Assembly (NCBI RefSeq): GCF_041320665.1
Contig: NZ_CP166730.1
Span: 3,782,001-3,846,000 of the forward strand
Direction of reading: 5' to 3'
DNA length: 64,000 nt
Source of the DNA: Comamonas sp. GB3 AK4-5
Lineage (GTDB): Bacteria; Pseudomonadota; Gammaproteobacteria; Burkholderiales; Burkholderiaceae_C
Shown: positions 36,501 to 44,522 of the stretch, in pieces
Layout: every line of letters begins with the position of its first letter
Numbering within the stretch: position 1 is the first letter of the stretch
Notes under the pieces: generated by a model
What the model was told of the DNA's origin: nothing
What the model saw: only the letters and a program-made list of their open reading frames with translations
Database searches by the model: none
Made by a program: the position numbers and the translations under genes

Positions 36501-39500
36501 CGCCGCCAACGACATCCCCGGCCTGGCCGCCGGCACTTACACGCTGCTGCCATCCAGCTATGCGCTTTTGCCCGGGGCTTTTCGCGTAGAGCTCAATGGC
36601 AGCGCCACGGGCAGCCAGCTCAGCGCCAGCGCGGTGGCGCTGCGCAACGGCTCTTACGCGGTCACCAGCCTGCTCAGCACGGCCCACACCGGCATTGTCA
36701 GCAGCCTGGCCAGCCCGCTCATCATCACCCCGGCCGAGGTGCTGCGCACCTACTCGGAATACAACGAAACCAGCTACGCCGCCTTCATCACCGCGCAGGC
36801 CGAGCTCAACGGCACGGTGCGCGCGCTGATTCCAGCCGATGCCGGCACGCTGCTCCTGCGCCTACCGTCTTCGCCGGCCAGTTCCCTGAGCTTTGAGGGG
36901 CTGGCCGACTTCAGCCCCGATGAAAGCCAGGACGGCCATGGCGGCACGCTCACGTTGCTCGTCCAAGGCTCCTCTCTCAGTGACGGTGCCATCGAGATTC
37001 TGGCCGATGGCGCAGCCCCCACCACGGGCTTTGGCGGTGCCTCGGTCTATGCCCAGGACCTCAACGCCATAGGCGCATCCCGCATGGTCATTGGCGGCCT
37101 GCTGTATTCCACCTATGGCGTGACCAGTACCGGCGACAACAGCAACTACCTGCGGATCAACGCCTCACTGGGAACGGGCAGCATTGTGCTGCGTGAAGCG
37201 GCCGTGCTGCGCGCGGCCGAGGTCTTGCTGATTGCCTCCAGCCTCACGGAAGCCATCACCATAGAGCCCGGCGCGGGCATCAACACCCTGGGCCAGGGAA
37301 GCGTCCCCTATGACACCAGCGACGGCTATTACTACATGCCGGGCGACAGAGCCATGCTGGCCGTCTCCAACGGCTGGCTGGACATGCTGGCCCCCGTGGC
37401 TGCGAGTGCTCCACGGACAGCGGGTGCCGGCCCTATTTCCATAGGTGTCTGCGAGAGCGACAGCGGCTGCAGCAGCGGCACCACCCTGTATGCGGAAGGC
37501 ACGCTGGCATTCGCCACGCTGGATGATTTTGCGCTGGACGAGGCCGTGAGCCTGGGGGCCCGCAATATGCTGCTCTCGGTGGGCACGGTCAATGTGGGCA
37601 GCAGCGCATCCCTGGCCGCGGTGGCGGCGGCCGGCAGCCTGAGCAGCGGCCTGGTCTTCAACCAGGACTTGCTGGACCTGCTGCTGCAGGGCAATACCGC
37701 CCAAGGCGTGCCGGCGCTGGAGCAGCTGGTGCTGAGCGCCAGCCAGTCCCTCAACTTCTTTGGCGACGTGAGCCTGGACACCACCGACGCCCAGACCGGC
37801 GAATCCAGGCTGGACCAGCTGGTGCTCTCCACCCTGGCCATCTACGGCTATGGCGATGCAGACGATGTAGCCAGCATCACCGTGGACACGCTGAGCTGGG
37901 CCGGCCTGGACGGCGAAGCGCCCACACCCATCAGCGGCGGGCGGGGCAGCGGTAGCGGCAGCCTGGTGATCAACACCCAGGTGCTCACATTCGGCTATGG
38001 CGACAACGCCCAGCCCAGCGGCGTGGACGCATACACACGCACCATCTTGGGCTTTGCCAATGTGACGCTCAACGCCAGCGAGCACATCACCGCCAACCAG
38101 CAGGGCGCGCTGGCGGTGTACCAATCACACAGCGTGGGCACGGACGGTACGCTGCTCTATCAGGGCGGCGAGCTGACCCTGGTCACACCGCTGCTCACCG
38201 GCGAGGGCGGCTCGGTCAACCACATCAGCGCCGGCGGCAGCCTGCAGCTGCTGGCACCCACAACCGGTGCGGCCGATGCGCAGGCCGTGGTGTTGAACGC
38301 GGCCATAGAGACCGGCGCCGAGCTGCAGCTGACGGCGTCCAGCATTCTGATCGACACCACGGTCGCCCTGCCCAGCGGCAAATTGAGCGCCACAGCCGAG
38401 GGCGATATCACCCTGGCCGACGGCGCCTACCTGGACCTGTCCGGCCGCACCATCCAGATGTATGACAGCAGCAACTACTCCTGGGGCGGCGATGTGCTGC
38501 TGAGCAGCAGCGCAGGCCATATCAGCCAGGCGCCAGGCTCCACCATCGATGTTTCGGCCGAGAACAACAGCGCCGGCCTGATCACCATCACCGCCTTGGC
38601 CGAGGGTGCAGGCATTGTCAGCCTGCAAGGCACGCTGCTGGGCAGCGCCAGCGGCGATTACGATGCCGGCGGCAGCAATGTGCCCTATAGCGCGGGCGGG
38701 GTGGAGATTCACGCCCAGTCGCTGGGCAGCAGCGGCACGCTGACCGAGCAGTTTGCGGCCCTGAATGCCCAGCTCAACCAGGGCGGGCTGACCGGCAAGC
38801 GCAGCTTTCAGCTCAAGCAGGGCGACCTGCTCATTGAAGACGAACTTCAGGCCAGCGAGGTCGACATCTCGCTCGACGCCGGCGCGCTGACCGTGAGCGG
38901 CACCATCGATGCCAGCGGCGAGCAGGTGGGCAGCATACGCCTGGCCGCCGCCAAGGGCCTGACCCTGACCGGCACGGCCTTGCTGGATGCCCACAGCAGC
39001 GCGCTGCGCGTGGACAGCTATGGCCAGATCATAGCCAGCCCGAACCGCGCCACGGTGGAGCTGGATGCCGGCACGGGCCGCCTGGTGCTGGAGGACGGCG
39101 CCAGCATAGACCTGCGCCATGGCACGCAATCCGAGGGCGGCGACGGCGCCAACCGCGGCACGCTGGACCTGTATGCCGCCCGCCTTGACGGCAGCGGCCA
39201 GGCCGGCACACCCCAGGCCGCCACTTTTGGTGATGTGGCCATCGATGCCAGCGGCGAGGTGAATGTGCTGGGCGCCCAGTCCATCGCTGTCTATGCCAGC
39301 TACAGCTATGGCGATGCGCCTTACGGCACGGATGCGGCCGCTGACGGCCTGCCCTATCAAGTTATCACCCAGGCCTATCTGGACAGCAAGAACGCCGAGG
39401 CGGCCAGCTTTGTCACCAACGCCTTGCAAAACACCGCGCTGCTGGGCACCCGGCTGGCCGGTCTGTACAACAGCCGCTATGCCGATGTCTTTCACCTGCG

Positions 39501-42500
39501 CCCGGCGGTGGAAATCACCAGCGCCACCAGCGACGGGAACATGATCGTCAGCGGCGACCTGGATCTGTCGGGCTACCGCTACACCAGCCTGAACGCCAGC
39601 ACGCCACAAACCGCGCTCTATGGCTCCGGCGAAGTCGGGCAGCTGACGCTACGCGCCGGCGGCGATCTGCGCATTTACGGCAGCATCAACGACGGCTTTG
39701 CACCGCCACCGGCCAGACCGGACGACGAAGGCTGGGTGCTGACGTCGGGCCTGCAGTCCTTTGCCGGCGATGTGGTGATCCCCGTGGCGGGCATCACCCT
39801 GGCCGAGGGCACGGTCTACCCGGTGGGTAAGACGCTCAACTACGCCATCACCGCCAGCAATGTGACGCTGCCCAGCGGCACCACGCTGCCGCTGACCATC
39901 ACACTGGGCAGTGCGCTGACCCTGCCCGAAGACACGGTGCTGGCCAGCGATGTGCTGGCCGCCAATGGCAGCGTGCTGCTGGCCGCCGGCACGCTGACAG
40001 GCCCGGGCGGGCTGACCCTGCCGGCCGGAGCGCGGTTGCAGGCCGGAACCACCTTGCCGGTGGCGGTGAAGCTGGCCAGCCTCACCTGGCCGGCCGGGGC
40101 CGCGCTGCCCGTGGCCATGACCCAGGCCGTGGCGCTGACGCTGCCCCTGGGCGCCGTCATCCCCTGGGGCACGAATGTGGTGCTCGCAGGCGGTGCCGAC
40201 TATGTGGACCTGCGCCCCCAAGATGCCAATGGCGACTACATCACGCGCAGCAACTGGGCCGTGGCGGAAATGCTGCCCGCGGGCTCCCAGTCCTGGAGCC
40301 TGCGGCTGGTGGCCGGGGCTGACACCGAGGCCGCAGACAGCCGGCTGACAGGCCTCCATGGTGGCAGTCTCAGCCTGGCCGACACCGCTTATGTCGTCGA
40401 AAAAACCGAGGGCAGCTCGGCCATCTTGCTCAACCTGGCGGGGGCGCAGACATTGGCCGATGCCTTCGGGCTGCCCGATGGCTACGGCAGTGTCAGCGAG
40501 CTGATAGGCAAGACCGAGGCGGAGATTGTTGCCCTCTACGGCGGGCTTTCATGGGACGACTTTGAAATGCCCGGTTTTTGGGATGCCACGGCAGGCCATA
40601 TCGTCGCCAGCGGGCTGACCCCGCAGGGCGCGAATGCGCTGGAGGCCGCATTCGGCCTACCGGACGGTATAGACAGCAGCGGCGGCCTGGTGGGCCAAAG
40701 CGAGGCCGAGATTGTGGTCCTCTATGGGGGGCTTTCCTGGGACGACTTCGAGATGCCGGGCTTTTGGGACGCAGACAGTGGCAACAGCCTCAGCCTGGCC
40801 ACGACGGTGAGCGTCAAGGGCATGTCCTTGAGCGTAGTGCGCACCGGCACCGGCGACCTGGACATTGCCACGGCCGGCGATTTCGCCATGAAGTCGCCCT
40901 ATGGCGTTTACACCGCGGGCACCCAGACCAGCCTGGGCGACGTCAGCCTGGACGCGGCCTACAACCAGGCACGCGCCCCTGCGGTCGACGGCAGCGTGCT
41001 GGGCGGCAATGGCAGTGCCTACGAGGCCCTGGTCAGCGGCAGCGACAGCCTCTACCAGGCCTGGTACCCGGATGGTGGCGGCAATCTGTGGATGGCCGTA
41101 GGCGGCGACCTGACCGGCGACTCCTGGAGCACCAGATTCAGCGGGATAACCGCCAGCACCAACCAAACAACGGCCAGCTCCAGTGTGAGCAACTGGTTGT
41201 GGACCCAGGGCACGGGCAGCACGCAGGCGGTGGACACGATTCCGACCGCCTGGTGGATCAACTTCGGCAGCTACACCTATACCGACGACCTCTATTCAAG
41301 TACCAGCAGCTGGCCTACGTTGACCGGCTTTAGCGGCCTGGGCACGCTGGGTGGCGGCAATGTGAGCGTGCGTGTGGGGGGCGATGCGGGCATGGTCCAT
41401 GCCGTGTCCACCGGCCTGGCCACCGTCAACAACGCGGGCCGCAGCGAAGGCATTGTGCTGGCCGTGGGCAGCACCGGGCGGGTGCTGGAGGATGGCAGCC
41501 TGGTACTGACCGGTGGCGGCGACCTGGACCTGCACATAGGCGGCGGCTGGAACAGCGATGCGGATGCGCGGCTGACCGTCTCCGGCAACAGCGCCAACGC
41601 CCAGACCCACGAGCTGTATGGCGCCCTGGTCAATCTGCGCGGCAGCATGGTGGTGACGGCGGGCCAGATAGGCACCATAGAGCTGGACTATGGCAGCAGC
41701 GCACAAGACAGCCATGAAATCCGCGCGACCGATCCCTACACCTCCAGCCGCTCTTTGGCCACCGGTGGTCTGATGCTGGTGGAGGGCGACAGCACGGCCA
41801 GCATCTCCAGCCGCGGCGATCTGGTGCTGGGGGCCGTGGCCGATGCCGGCCTGCTGGATACCGACAGCTTTGTGGCCTATAGCGGCGAGATCTCGGGTGC
41901 GGCCGGGGTCAGCTGGTTCAGCCTGTGGACCGACAACACCGCCCTCAGCCTGTTGAGCGCGGGCGGCAATCTGGCCTTGGTCACCGCCCCCAGCGAAACC
42001 ACGGCAGGCAGCAATTACGCCTGGGACTATGCCAGCAATAGCGGCTGGTTTTTGCTGCCGGGCAATGTCAGCGCGGTGGCCTTGCTAGGCAGTATTTACT
42101 ACGGCACCTCGGCCGCCAACTACAACCTCAACAGCAAGGCCAACGACTGGAACACCGGCGGGCTGCTGCTGGCGCCACTGGGCAGCGGCAGCATCCAATT
42201 GCTGGCGGGCGATTCCATTTATGGCGGCGGCTATGCCATCAGCAGCTCCGGTGCTGACACCACAAGCATTGCCACGGTTGGCAACCCGGGCTTTGCGGGT
42301 TTCGACAGTGATGGAACTGCCGTCGTCAGCAATACCAGCGAAGATTTTGCGATGCTGGATGTGGACGCCCTCCCACTGTTTGCCTTTGGCGCCAATACCG
42401 TGGGCAGCGAGCGCGGCATCGCTGATGCTGGCAGCGAACAGTCCATATCGCGCTTTTACGCGGTAGAGGGCGATATCGTCGGCCTGCGCACCGGCTCCGT

Positions 42501-43974
42501 GGTGGTGTACGTAGCGGGGCCGCGAGCAAACGAAACCGACTATGTGGCGCTGGGGGCTGTTGCCGTGCGCGCGGGCCGTGACATTGTCTATACGGGCACG
42601 CGCACCGACGAGAACAGCTCCGGGGATTCAGACTTCATCAACGATTGGTTTTCAGCCAACACCACGGGCAATCTGATCGTCCACACCGATGCCACCGATG
42701 TGTCCGTAATCGAGGCCGGTCGCAACATCCTCTACGCCAATTTCAACATTGCCGGCCCGGGCACGCTGGAAATCAGCGCGGGCGGCAACCTGGTGCAAAA
42801 CGATGTGGCCAACCTCACAAGCCTAGGCCCGGTGGTCACGGGCGACAGCCGCCTCGGCGCCAGCATTGTGGTGCAGGCCGGCGCCACCGCCAGCGCCAGC
42901 GCCAGCAATTACGCCGGCTTTTTGGCGCAGTACCTGGACAGCAGCAATCTGGCCGATGCCACGCAAGCGCTGGCCGACCAGGCGGGCAAGGTGGTCAAGA
43001 CCTATGAAAACGAGCTGCTTGAATGGCTGGGCGAGCGCTATGGCTTCTCGGGCAGCGTGGAGGAAGGCCTGACCTACTTTGCCAGCTTGGCACCCGAGCA
43101 GCAGCGCATCTTTGCGCGCCTGGTGTATTTTGCCGAGCTGCGCGAGGGCGGGCGCGAATACAACGACGCGGACAGCAGCCGCTACGGCAGCTATCTGCGC
43201 GGCCGCAATGCCATCGCCTCGCTATTCCCCACCGAGGACGCAGAGGGCCAGGCCATCAGTTACGCCGGCGATGTGCTGGTCTACGGCGACGCGGGCATAC
43301 ACACCAATGTGGGCGGCGATATCCAGGTGCTGACCCCGGGCGGCGCCCAGACCTATGGTGTGGAGGGCGAGGCGCCGGCCGCTACCGCAGGCCTGATCAC
43401 CCAGGGCCAGGGCGACATCCAGCTCTATGCGCTGGACAGCATATTGCTGGGGCAAAGCCGCATCATGACCACCTTTGGCGGCGACATTCTGGCCTGGTCT
43501 GCCGAGGGGGATATCAATGCCGGTCGTGGCAGCAAGACCACGGTGGTGTACACGCCGCCGCGCCGCGTCTACGACAACGTGGGCAATGTCACGCTCTCGC
43601 CCGATGTGCCCAGCACGGGCGCCGGCATTGCCACGCTGGCACCGATTGCCGAAGTGCCCGCCGGGGATGTGGACCTGATTGCGCCGCTGGGCACCATCGA
43701 CGCGGGCGAGGCCGGCATCCGCGTTTCGGGCAATATCAACATCGCGGCGCTGCAGGTGGTCAATGCGGCCAATATCCAGGTGCAGGGCGAGTCTGTGGGC
43801 ATCCCGCTGGTGGCCACGGTGAATGTCAATGCTTTGTCGTCGGCCAGTTCCTCGGCCAGCTCGGCCACGCAAGCGGCCCAGGAGGTCATGCGCCAGCAAC
43901 AGGCCGCGGCACGCCAGAACCAGCGTTCGGCGGTCTCGGTGCAAATCCTGGGTTTTGGCAATGAAGCGCTGTGA
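30598..43974 (+). CDS. Giant filamentous-haemagglutinin-type exoprotein (TpsA-like, DUF3739 C-terminus)
   Basis: A 4,458-aa secreted beta-helix protein. An extended signal region has its hydrophobic core at VEAMALALLGLASAPVAAQS (about residue 50-69). An Ala/Gln-rich coiled coil follows (about 80-145). The TPS secretion domain lies at about 165-300 (NWDSFNVGSHTSVDFLQ; GSIHGDGTVMVLNQNGVVF; NQNG replaces the usual NPNG). Thousands of residues of beta-helix-like repeats follow. The C-terminal part (from about 4170: ARLVYFAELREGG; LDSILLGQSRIMTTFGGDIL) matches the DUF3739 region of FHA-family proteins. The partner pore is probably the TpsB at 6144. No Shine-Dalgarno is visible; ATG 30649 is an alternative start. 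A low-GC module and a 63-residue tandem repeat lie within. Confidence 0.92.
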   Translation: MAEHAHAQQATDQATSSMAPIHSALHSTARSPRSKHTAGGWPRQLPLVEAMALALLGLASAPVAAQSATPVGSAWFATTSSINTARSSARAASLAGTEAARLRQQQAAQQTLQASVSNLERTAAAIAAQQAAQLAARQAASLASTSVPDGLVQGGLWDRDDDGQLLQWTGAERALQTVDDEGQTTVTIEQTGSKALLNWDSFNVGSHTSVDFLQNSSDAVLNRVVGSSASPSQILGSIHGDGTVMVLNQNGVVFTGSSQVNVRNLVVAAATITDAQFLDNGLYIDTNGTAPTFTAAQGDIVVEAGAQMSTAAAETSTADGGYVLLLGANVANAGQITTPGGQTVLAAGDSFYIRKGVGTDANFSSTTAGNEVSTSTVNNNGSSNGTVTQTGLITATTGDITLTGHEVVQAGVVVASTSVSKRGTVHLSNRVSDAGGTITLAQGATTAVLVTDSEDTAYDSQRDAALQDLDSSSPNLISGVFDNLSKVTDRSDLSRIEIVSGHTVEFQSGSLTLATGGEIVVSASLRTQVNDGALLDVSGAVGVPVTMESNNVAVNIQGNELRDSAGNRDSTDLNNSDVWVDRRSLVYVAASDDYDSERWYTAGGLLEVSGYLATNGHQAGEWMAQGGSVTFTGGDLVTQSGSSINISGGTLDVQSGYIYQTWLQGSDGRLYELSSAPGDLVYEGLYQGYALSSERWGQTLSFYNPLIGSSQRYEAGTTVGRDAGKLVVSTSNALLEGSVVSAVYQGDQQTEAPQAELDGYSQSQSAVARAGQLIVGLYAPVYEAETGALDYELSPLLDSVTLSEAVENMASDLALDEAVPTERQGRLLLDVGDVNGLGLGTLKIAAKAGIAVDSPLQVAAGGEIVLYAPAVEVAANLTARSGNIRLGNVLEQPDAGASIKTVQDTFIPLPAGLEGGVTVHADVTLDASGLVGDLREDGAEASVQAYVDGGTVSLRSTESVTLQAGSLIDVSSGTTVLADGSISGGTGGNVQLGSGLQGINAAAVLTLAGDIRGYGVEGGGTLQIESASAISIGADILATDGILVAGETTEAGLILLEDYEVKAGEILPVDYSYITDTTPAGEIAELGLRDGVSFILTEDWYPSEELISLLASNFMTRGNNTSWIINLLASESYYVNGVQFTLSDVTLTYDGSFRAKTKLGEPYQNFEYLPAGLKISIHTGSGKYFAGYEVEANVFPNGLPSVAVTHTVPAGSVSPVDLTLAAGTLISASTALSQQAVVAATTTLPTTLFQSGFSNYELRAYNGVLVADGSSLEVHMPVLQADSAWLLAASGLDGLLQPVLPDLYTENDEERTLSQRGGASLSLAAGTANEDFTTVEAGDSGKLSLGAGTSVLVDPGQSIALSSRGSLSVDGLLQAQGGSITLLGPMTATSETGLLEEGGGVGDGRANTRSITLGANAVLDASAASQVVYDLLGRPYGLLSDGGSIVIGGTLQESGSRALASDAFVRIAAGALVDASGGAALLDLDNTGSSSTVVSNGGSISIASASGLYLDGTLKAEAGGTGASGGSLTVALEAPNYLISAADSAVLAVRELLLVQSAAEEKDQNAASDALDYGHAMLGVDQVQAGGFSTLTLYSNGAVSFGGDMELSLERELRIYSGALTVADGVEPSILVALAAPYVLLAGIHDNGSLSIKYTRPSYQGGVSTLDSEATLSATADLIDIKGYVTLGLSATVNLVKEERAGFDQLNLVSSGDIRFVDAELIQNGGNSGYVTQLLSSGDMLLRAAQLYPATGVGARVLAGRASASAYDLEGLLLIERYDASAADPALPYSVYGSLTLGAATVVQDGVVRAPLGEIALGTNASDAVGLTTTLTLGDGSLSSVSASGLVYPYGGTSDGVSWTYDGLAPTLEGVGSEPRITLSASSVAVEDGAMLDLSGGGELTGAGFVSGRGGSTDARYTPLMQVGDEGFSLPGLDTNPIYAIVPGYASAYAPADSTGAVEPLIGQQITIAANDIPGLAAGTYTLLPSSYALLPGAFRVELNGSATGSQLSASAVALRNGSYAVTSLLSTAHTGIVSSLASPLIITPAEVLRTYSEYNETSYAAFITAQAELNGTVRALIPADAGTLLLRLPSSPASSLSFEGLADFSPDESQDGHGGTLTLLVQGSSLSDGAIEILADGAAPTTGFGGASVYAQDLNAIGASRMVIGGLLYSTYGVTSTGDNSNYLRINASLGTGSIVLREAAVLRAAEVLLIASSLTEAITIEPGAGINTLGQGSVPYDTSDGYYYMPGDRAMLAVSNGWLDMLAPVAASAPRTAGAGPISIGVCESDSGCSSGTTLYAEGTLAFATLDDFALDEAVSLGARNMLLSVGTVNVGSSASLAAVAAAGSLSSGLVFNQDLLDLLLQGNTAQGVPALEQLVLSASQSLNFFGDVSLDTTDAQTGESRLDQLVLSTLAIYGYGDADDVASITVDTLSWAGLDGEAPTPISGGRGSGSGSLVINTQVLTFGYGDNAQPSGVDAYTRTILGFANVTLNASEHITANQQGALAVYQSHSVGTDGTLLYQGGELTLVTPLLTGEGGSVNHISAGGSLQLLAPTTGAADAQAVVLNAAIETGAELQLTASSILIDTTVALPSGKLSATAEGDITLADGAYLDLSGRTIQMYDSSNYSWGGDVLLSSSAGHISQAPGSTIDVSAENNSAGLITITALAEGAGIVSLQGTLLGSASGDYDAGGSNVPYSAGGVEIHAQSLGSSGTLTEQFAALNAQLNQGGLTGKRSFQLKQGDLLIEDELQASEVDISLDAGALTVSGTIDASGEQVGSIRLAAAKGLTLTGTALLDAHSSALRVDSYGQIIASPNRATVELDAGTGRLVLEDGASIDLRHGTQSEGGDGANRGTLDLYAARLDGSGQAGTPQAATFGDVAIDASGEVNVLGAQSIAVYASYSYGDAPYGTDAAADGLPYQVITQAYLDSKNAEAASFVTNALQNTALLGTRLAGLYNSRYADVFHLRPAVEITSATSDGNMIVSGDLDLSGYRYTSLNASTPQTALYGSGEVGQLTLRAGGDLRIYGSINDGFAPPPARPDDEGWVLTSGLQSFAGDVVIPVAGITLAEGTVYPVGKTLNYAITASNVTLPSGTTLPLTITLGSALTLPEDTVLASDVLAANGSVLLAAGTLTGPGGLTLPAGARLQAGTTLPVAVKLASLTWPAGAALPVAMTQAVALTLPLGAVIPWGTNVVLAGGADYVDLRPQDANGDYITRSNWAVAEMLPAGSQSWSLRLVAGADTEAADSRLTGLHGGSLSLADTAYVVEKTEGSSAILLNLAGAQTLADAFGLPDGYGSVSELIGKTEAEIVALYGGLSWDDFEMPGFWDATAGHIVASGLTPQGANALEAAFGLPDGIDSSGGLVGQSEAEIVVLYGGLSWDDFEMPGFWDADSGNSLSLATTVSVKGMSLSVVRTGTGDLDIATAGDFAMKSPYGVYTAGTQTSLGDVSLDAAYNQARAPAVDGSVLGGNGSAYEALVSGSDSLYQAWYPDGGGNLWMAVGGDLTGDSWSTRFSGITASTNQTTASSSVSNWLWTQGTGSTQAVDTIPTAWWINFGSYTYTDDLYSSTSSWPTLTGFSGLGTLGGGNVSVRVGGDAGMVHAVSTGLATVNNAGRSEGIVLAVGSTGRVLEDGSLVLTGGGDLDLHIGGGWNSDADARLTVSGNSANAQTHELYGALVNLRGSMVVTAGQIGTIELDYGSSAQDSHEIRATDPYTSSRSLATGGLMLVEGDSTASISSRGDLVLGAVADAGLLDTDSFVAYSGEISGAAGVSWFSLWTDNTALSLLSAGGNLALVTAPSETTAGSNYAWDYASNSGWFLLPGNVSAVALLGSIYYGTSAANYNLNSKANDWNTGGLLLAPLGSGSIQLLAGDSIYGGGYAISSSGADTTSIATVGNPGFAGFDSDGTAVVSNTSEDFAMLDVDALPLFAFGANTVGSERGIADAGSEQSISRFYAVEGDIVGLRTGSVVVYVAGPRANETDYVALGAVAVRAGRDIVYTGTRTDENSSGDSDFINDWFSANTTGNLIVHTDATDVSVIEAGRNILYANFNIAGPGTLEISAGGNLVQNDVANLTSLGPVVTGDSRLGASIVVQAGATASASASNYAGFLAQYLDSSNLADATQALADQAGKVVKTYENELLEWLGERYGFSGSVEEGLTYFASLAPEQQRIFARLVYFAELREGGREYNDADSSRYGSYLRGRNAIASLFPTEDAEGQAISYAGDVLVYGDAGIHTNVGGDIQVLTPGGAQTYGVEGEAPAATAGLITQGQGDIQLYALDSILLGQSRIMTTFGGDILAWSAEGDINAGRGSKTTVVYTPPRRVYDNVGNVTLSPDVPSTGAGIATLAPIAEVPAGDVDLIAPLGTIDAGEAGIRVSGNINIAALQVVNAANIQVQGESVGIPLVATVNVNALSSASSSASSATQAAQEVMRQQQAAARQNQRSAVSVQILGFGNEAL
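33720..34200 (+). other. Low-GC in-frame module inside the giant exoprotein gene
   Basis: This stretch, coding for about residues 1041-1201, is visibly AT-richer than the rest of the gene, with rare-looking codons such as TTA, ATA and AAT. The encoded segment contains ILTEDWYPSEELISLLASNF and SWIINLLASESYYVNGVQFT, richer in aromatic and bulky residues than the surrounding Gly/Ser/Ala repeats. The frame is preserved on both sides. It looks like an inserted domain from another source. Confidence 0.65.
40461..40778 (+). repeat. 63-residue imperfect tandem repeat in the exoprotein
   Basis: Two copies, period 189 bases. Each encodes AFGLPDG followed by a TEAEIVALYGGLSWDDFEMP or SEAEIVVLYGGLSWDDFEMP segment and GFWDA. 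The acidic/aromatic segment is unlike the beta-helix background and may be a small binding module. Confidence 0.8.
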
Positions 43975-44522
43975 GCCACGCCCTCCAGCGAGCTGCTCTT
44001 CGCTTTGCTGAAAACATGTTTGCGATCTCTATGCAGGCACGTTCTGAGCGCAGCAACCAGGATGCAGTGCGGGCGCTGTATGCCTGAGCATTGGAGGGGC
44101 AGATTGCTCTGCGGGCGGTACGGGCCTGGGCGCTGTGCCTGGCCAAGACCGGCCAGGGCCTCTGGCATACCTGGCACAGCGGGCACGCCTGGCTGACGGT
44201 GCTGCCCGCCGTGGCGCGGCAAGAGAGCGTCCTGCCCGTCCGCACCGCCATCCCCCCGAATTGTGGAGCTGGACCGCTTTTTTCCAGGCCTGCGGCCTCT
44301 CGAGCGCGCAGGCCTGGAGGCGTTTGGGTTGATGCCGTTTCAGGCTGTAGCGCCGTCCACACCGCCATCGATGCCAAGTGTCCAACAACGGCATTGAAAA
44401 AAAATTCAATTGAGCATGAAGGTGGGCAAAAACATACTTCAACGCAACAAAGGGAGACGGCCCTCGCCCACAAGCCGCCAGCTCCCCAAACCAGACCTTG
44501 AAGTTGGAAGGAAAGCGATCAG
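43975..44522. other. Intergenic region with a degenerate copy of the 268-bp repeat
   Basis: 548 bases between the exoprotein gene and the CoA-transferase gene. Positions about 44010-44070 match the first 60 bases of the 268-bp element in diverged form (GATCTCTATGCAGGCACGTT against AATCTCTACGCAGGCGCGTT). Further on, ATTGAAAAAAAATTCAATTG (near 44394) sits in a segment resembling one near 56,490. No gene is convincing. The promoter for the catabolic operon probably lies in the AT-rich end. Confidence 0.5.
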
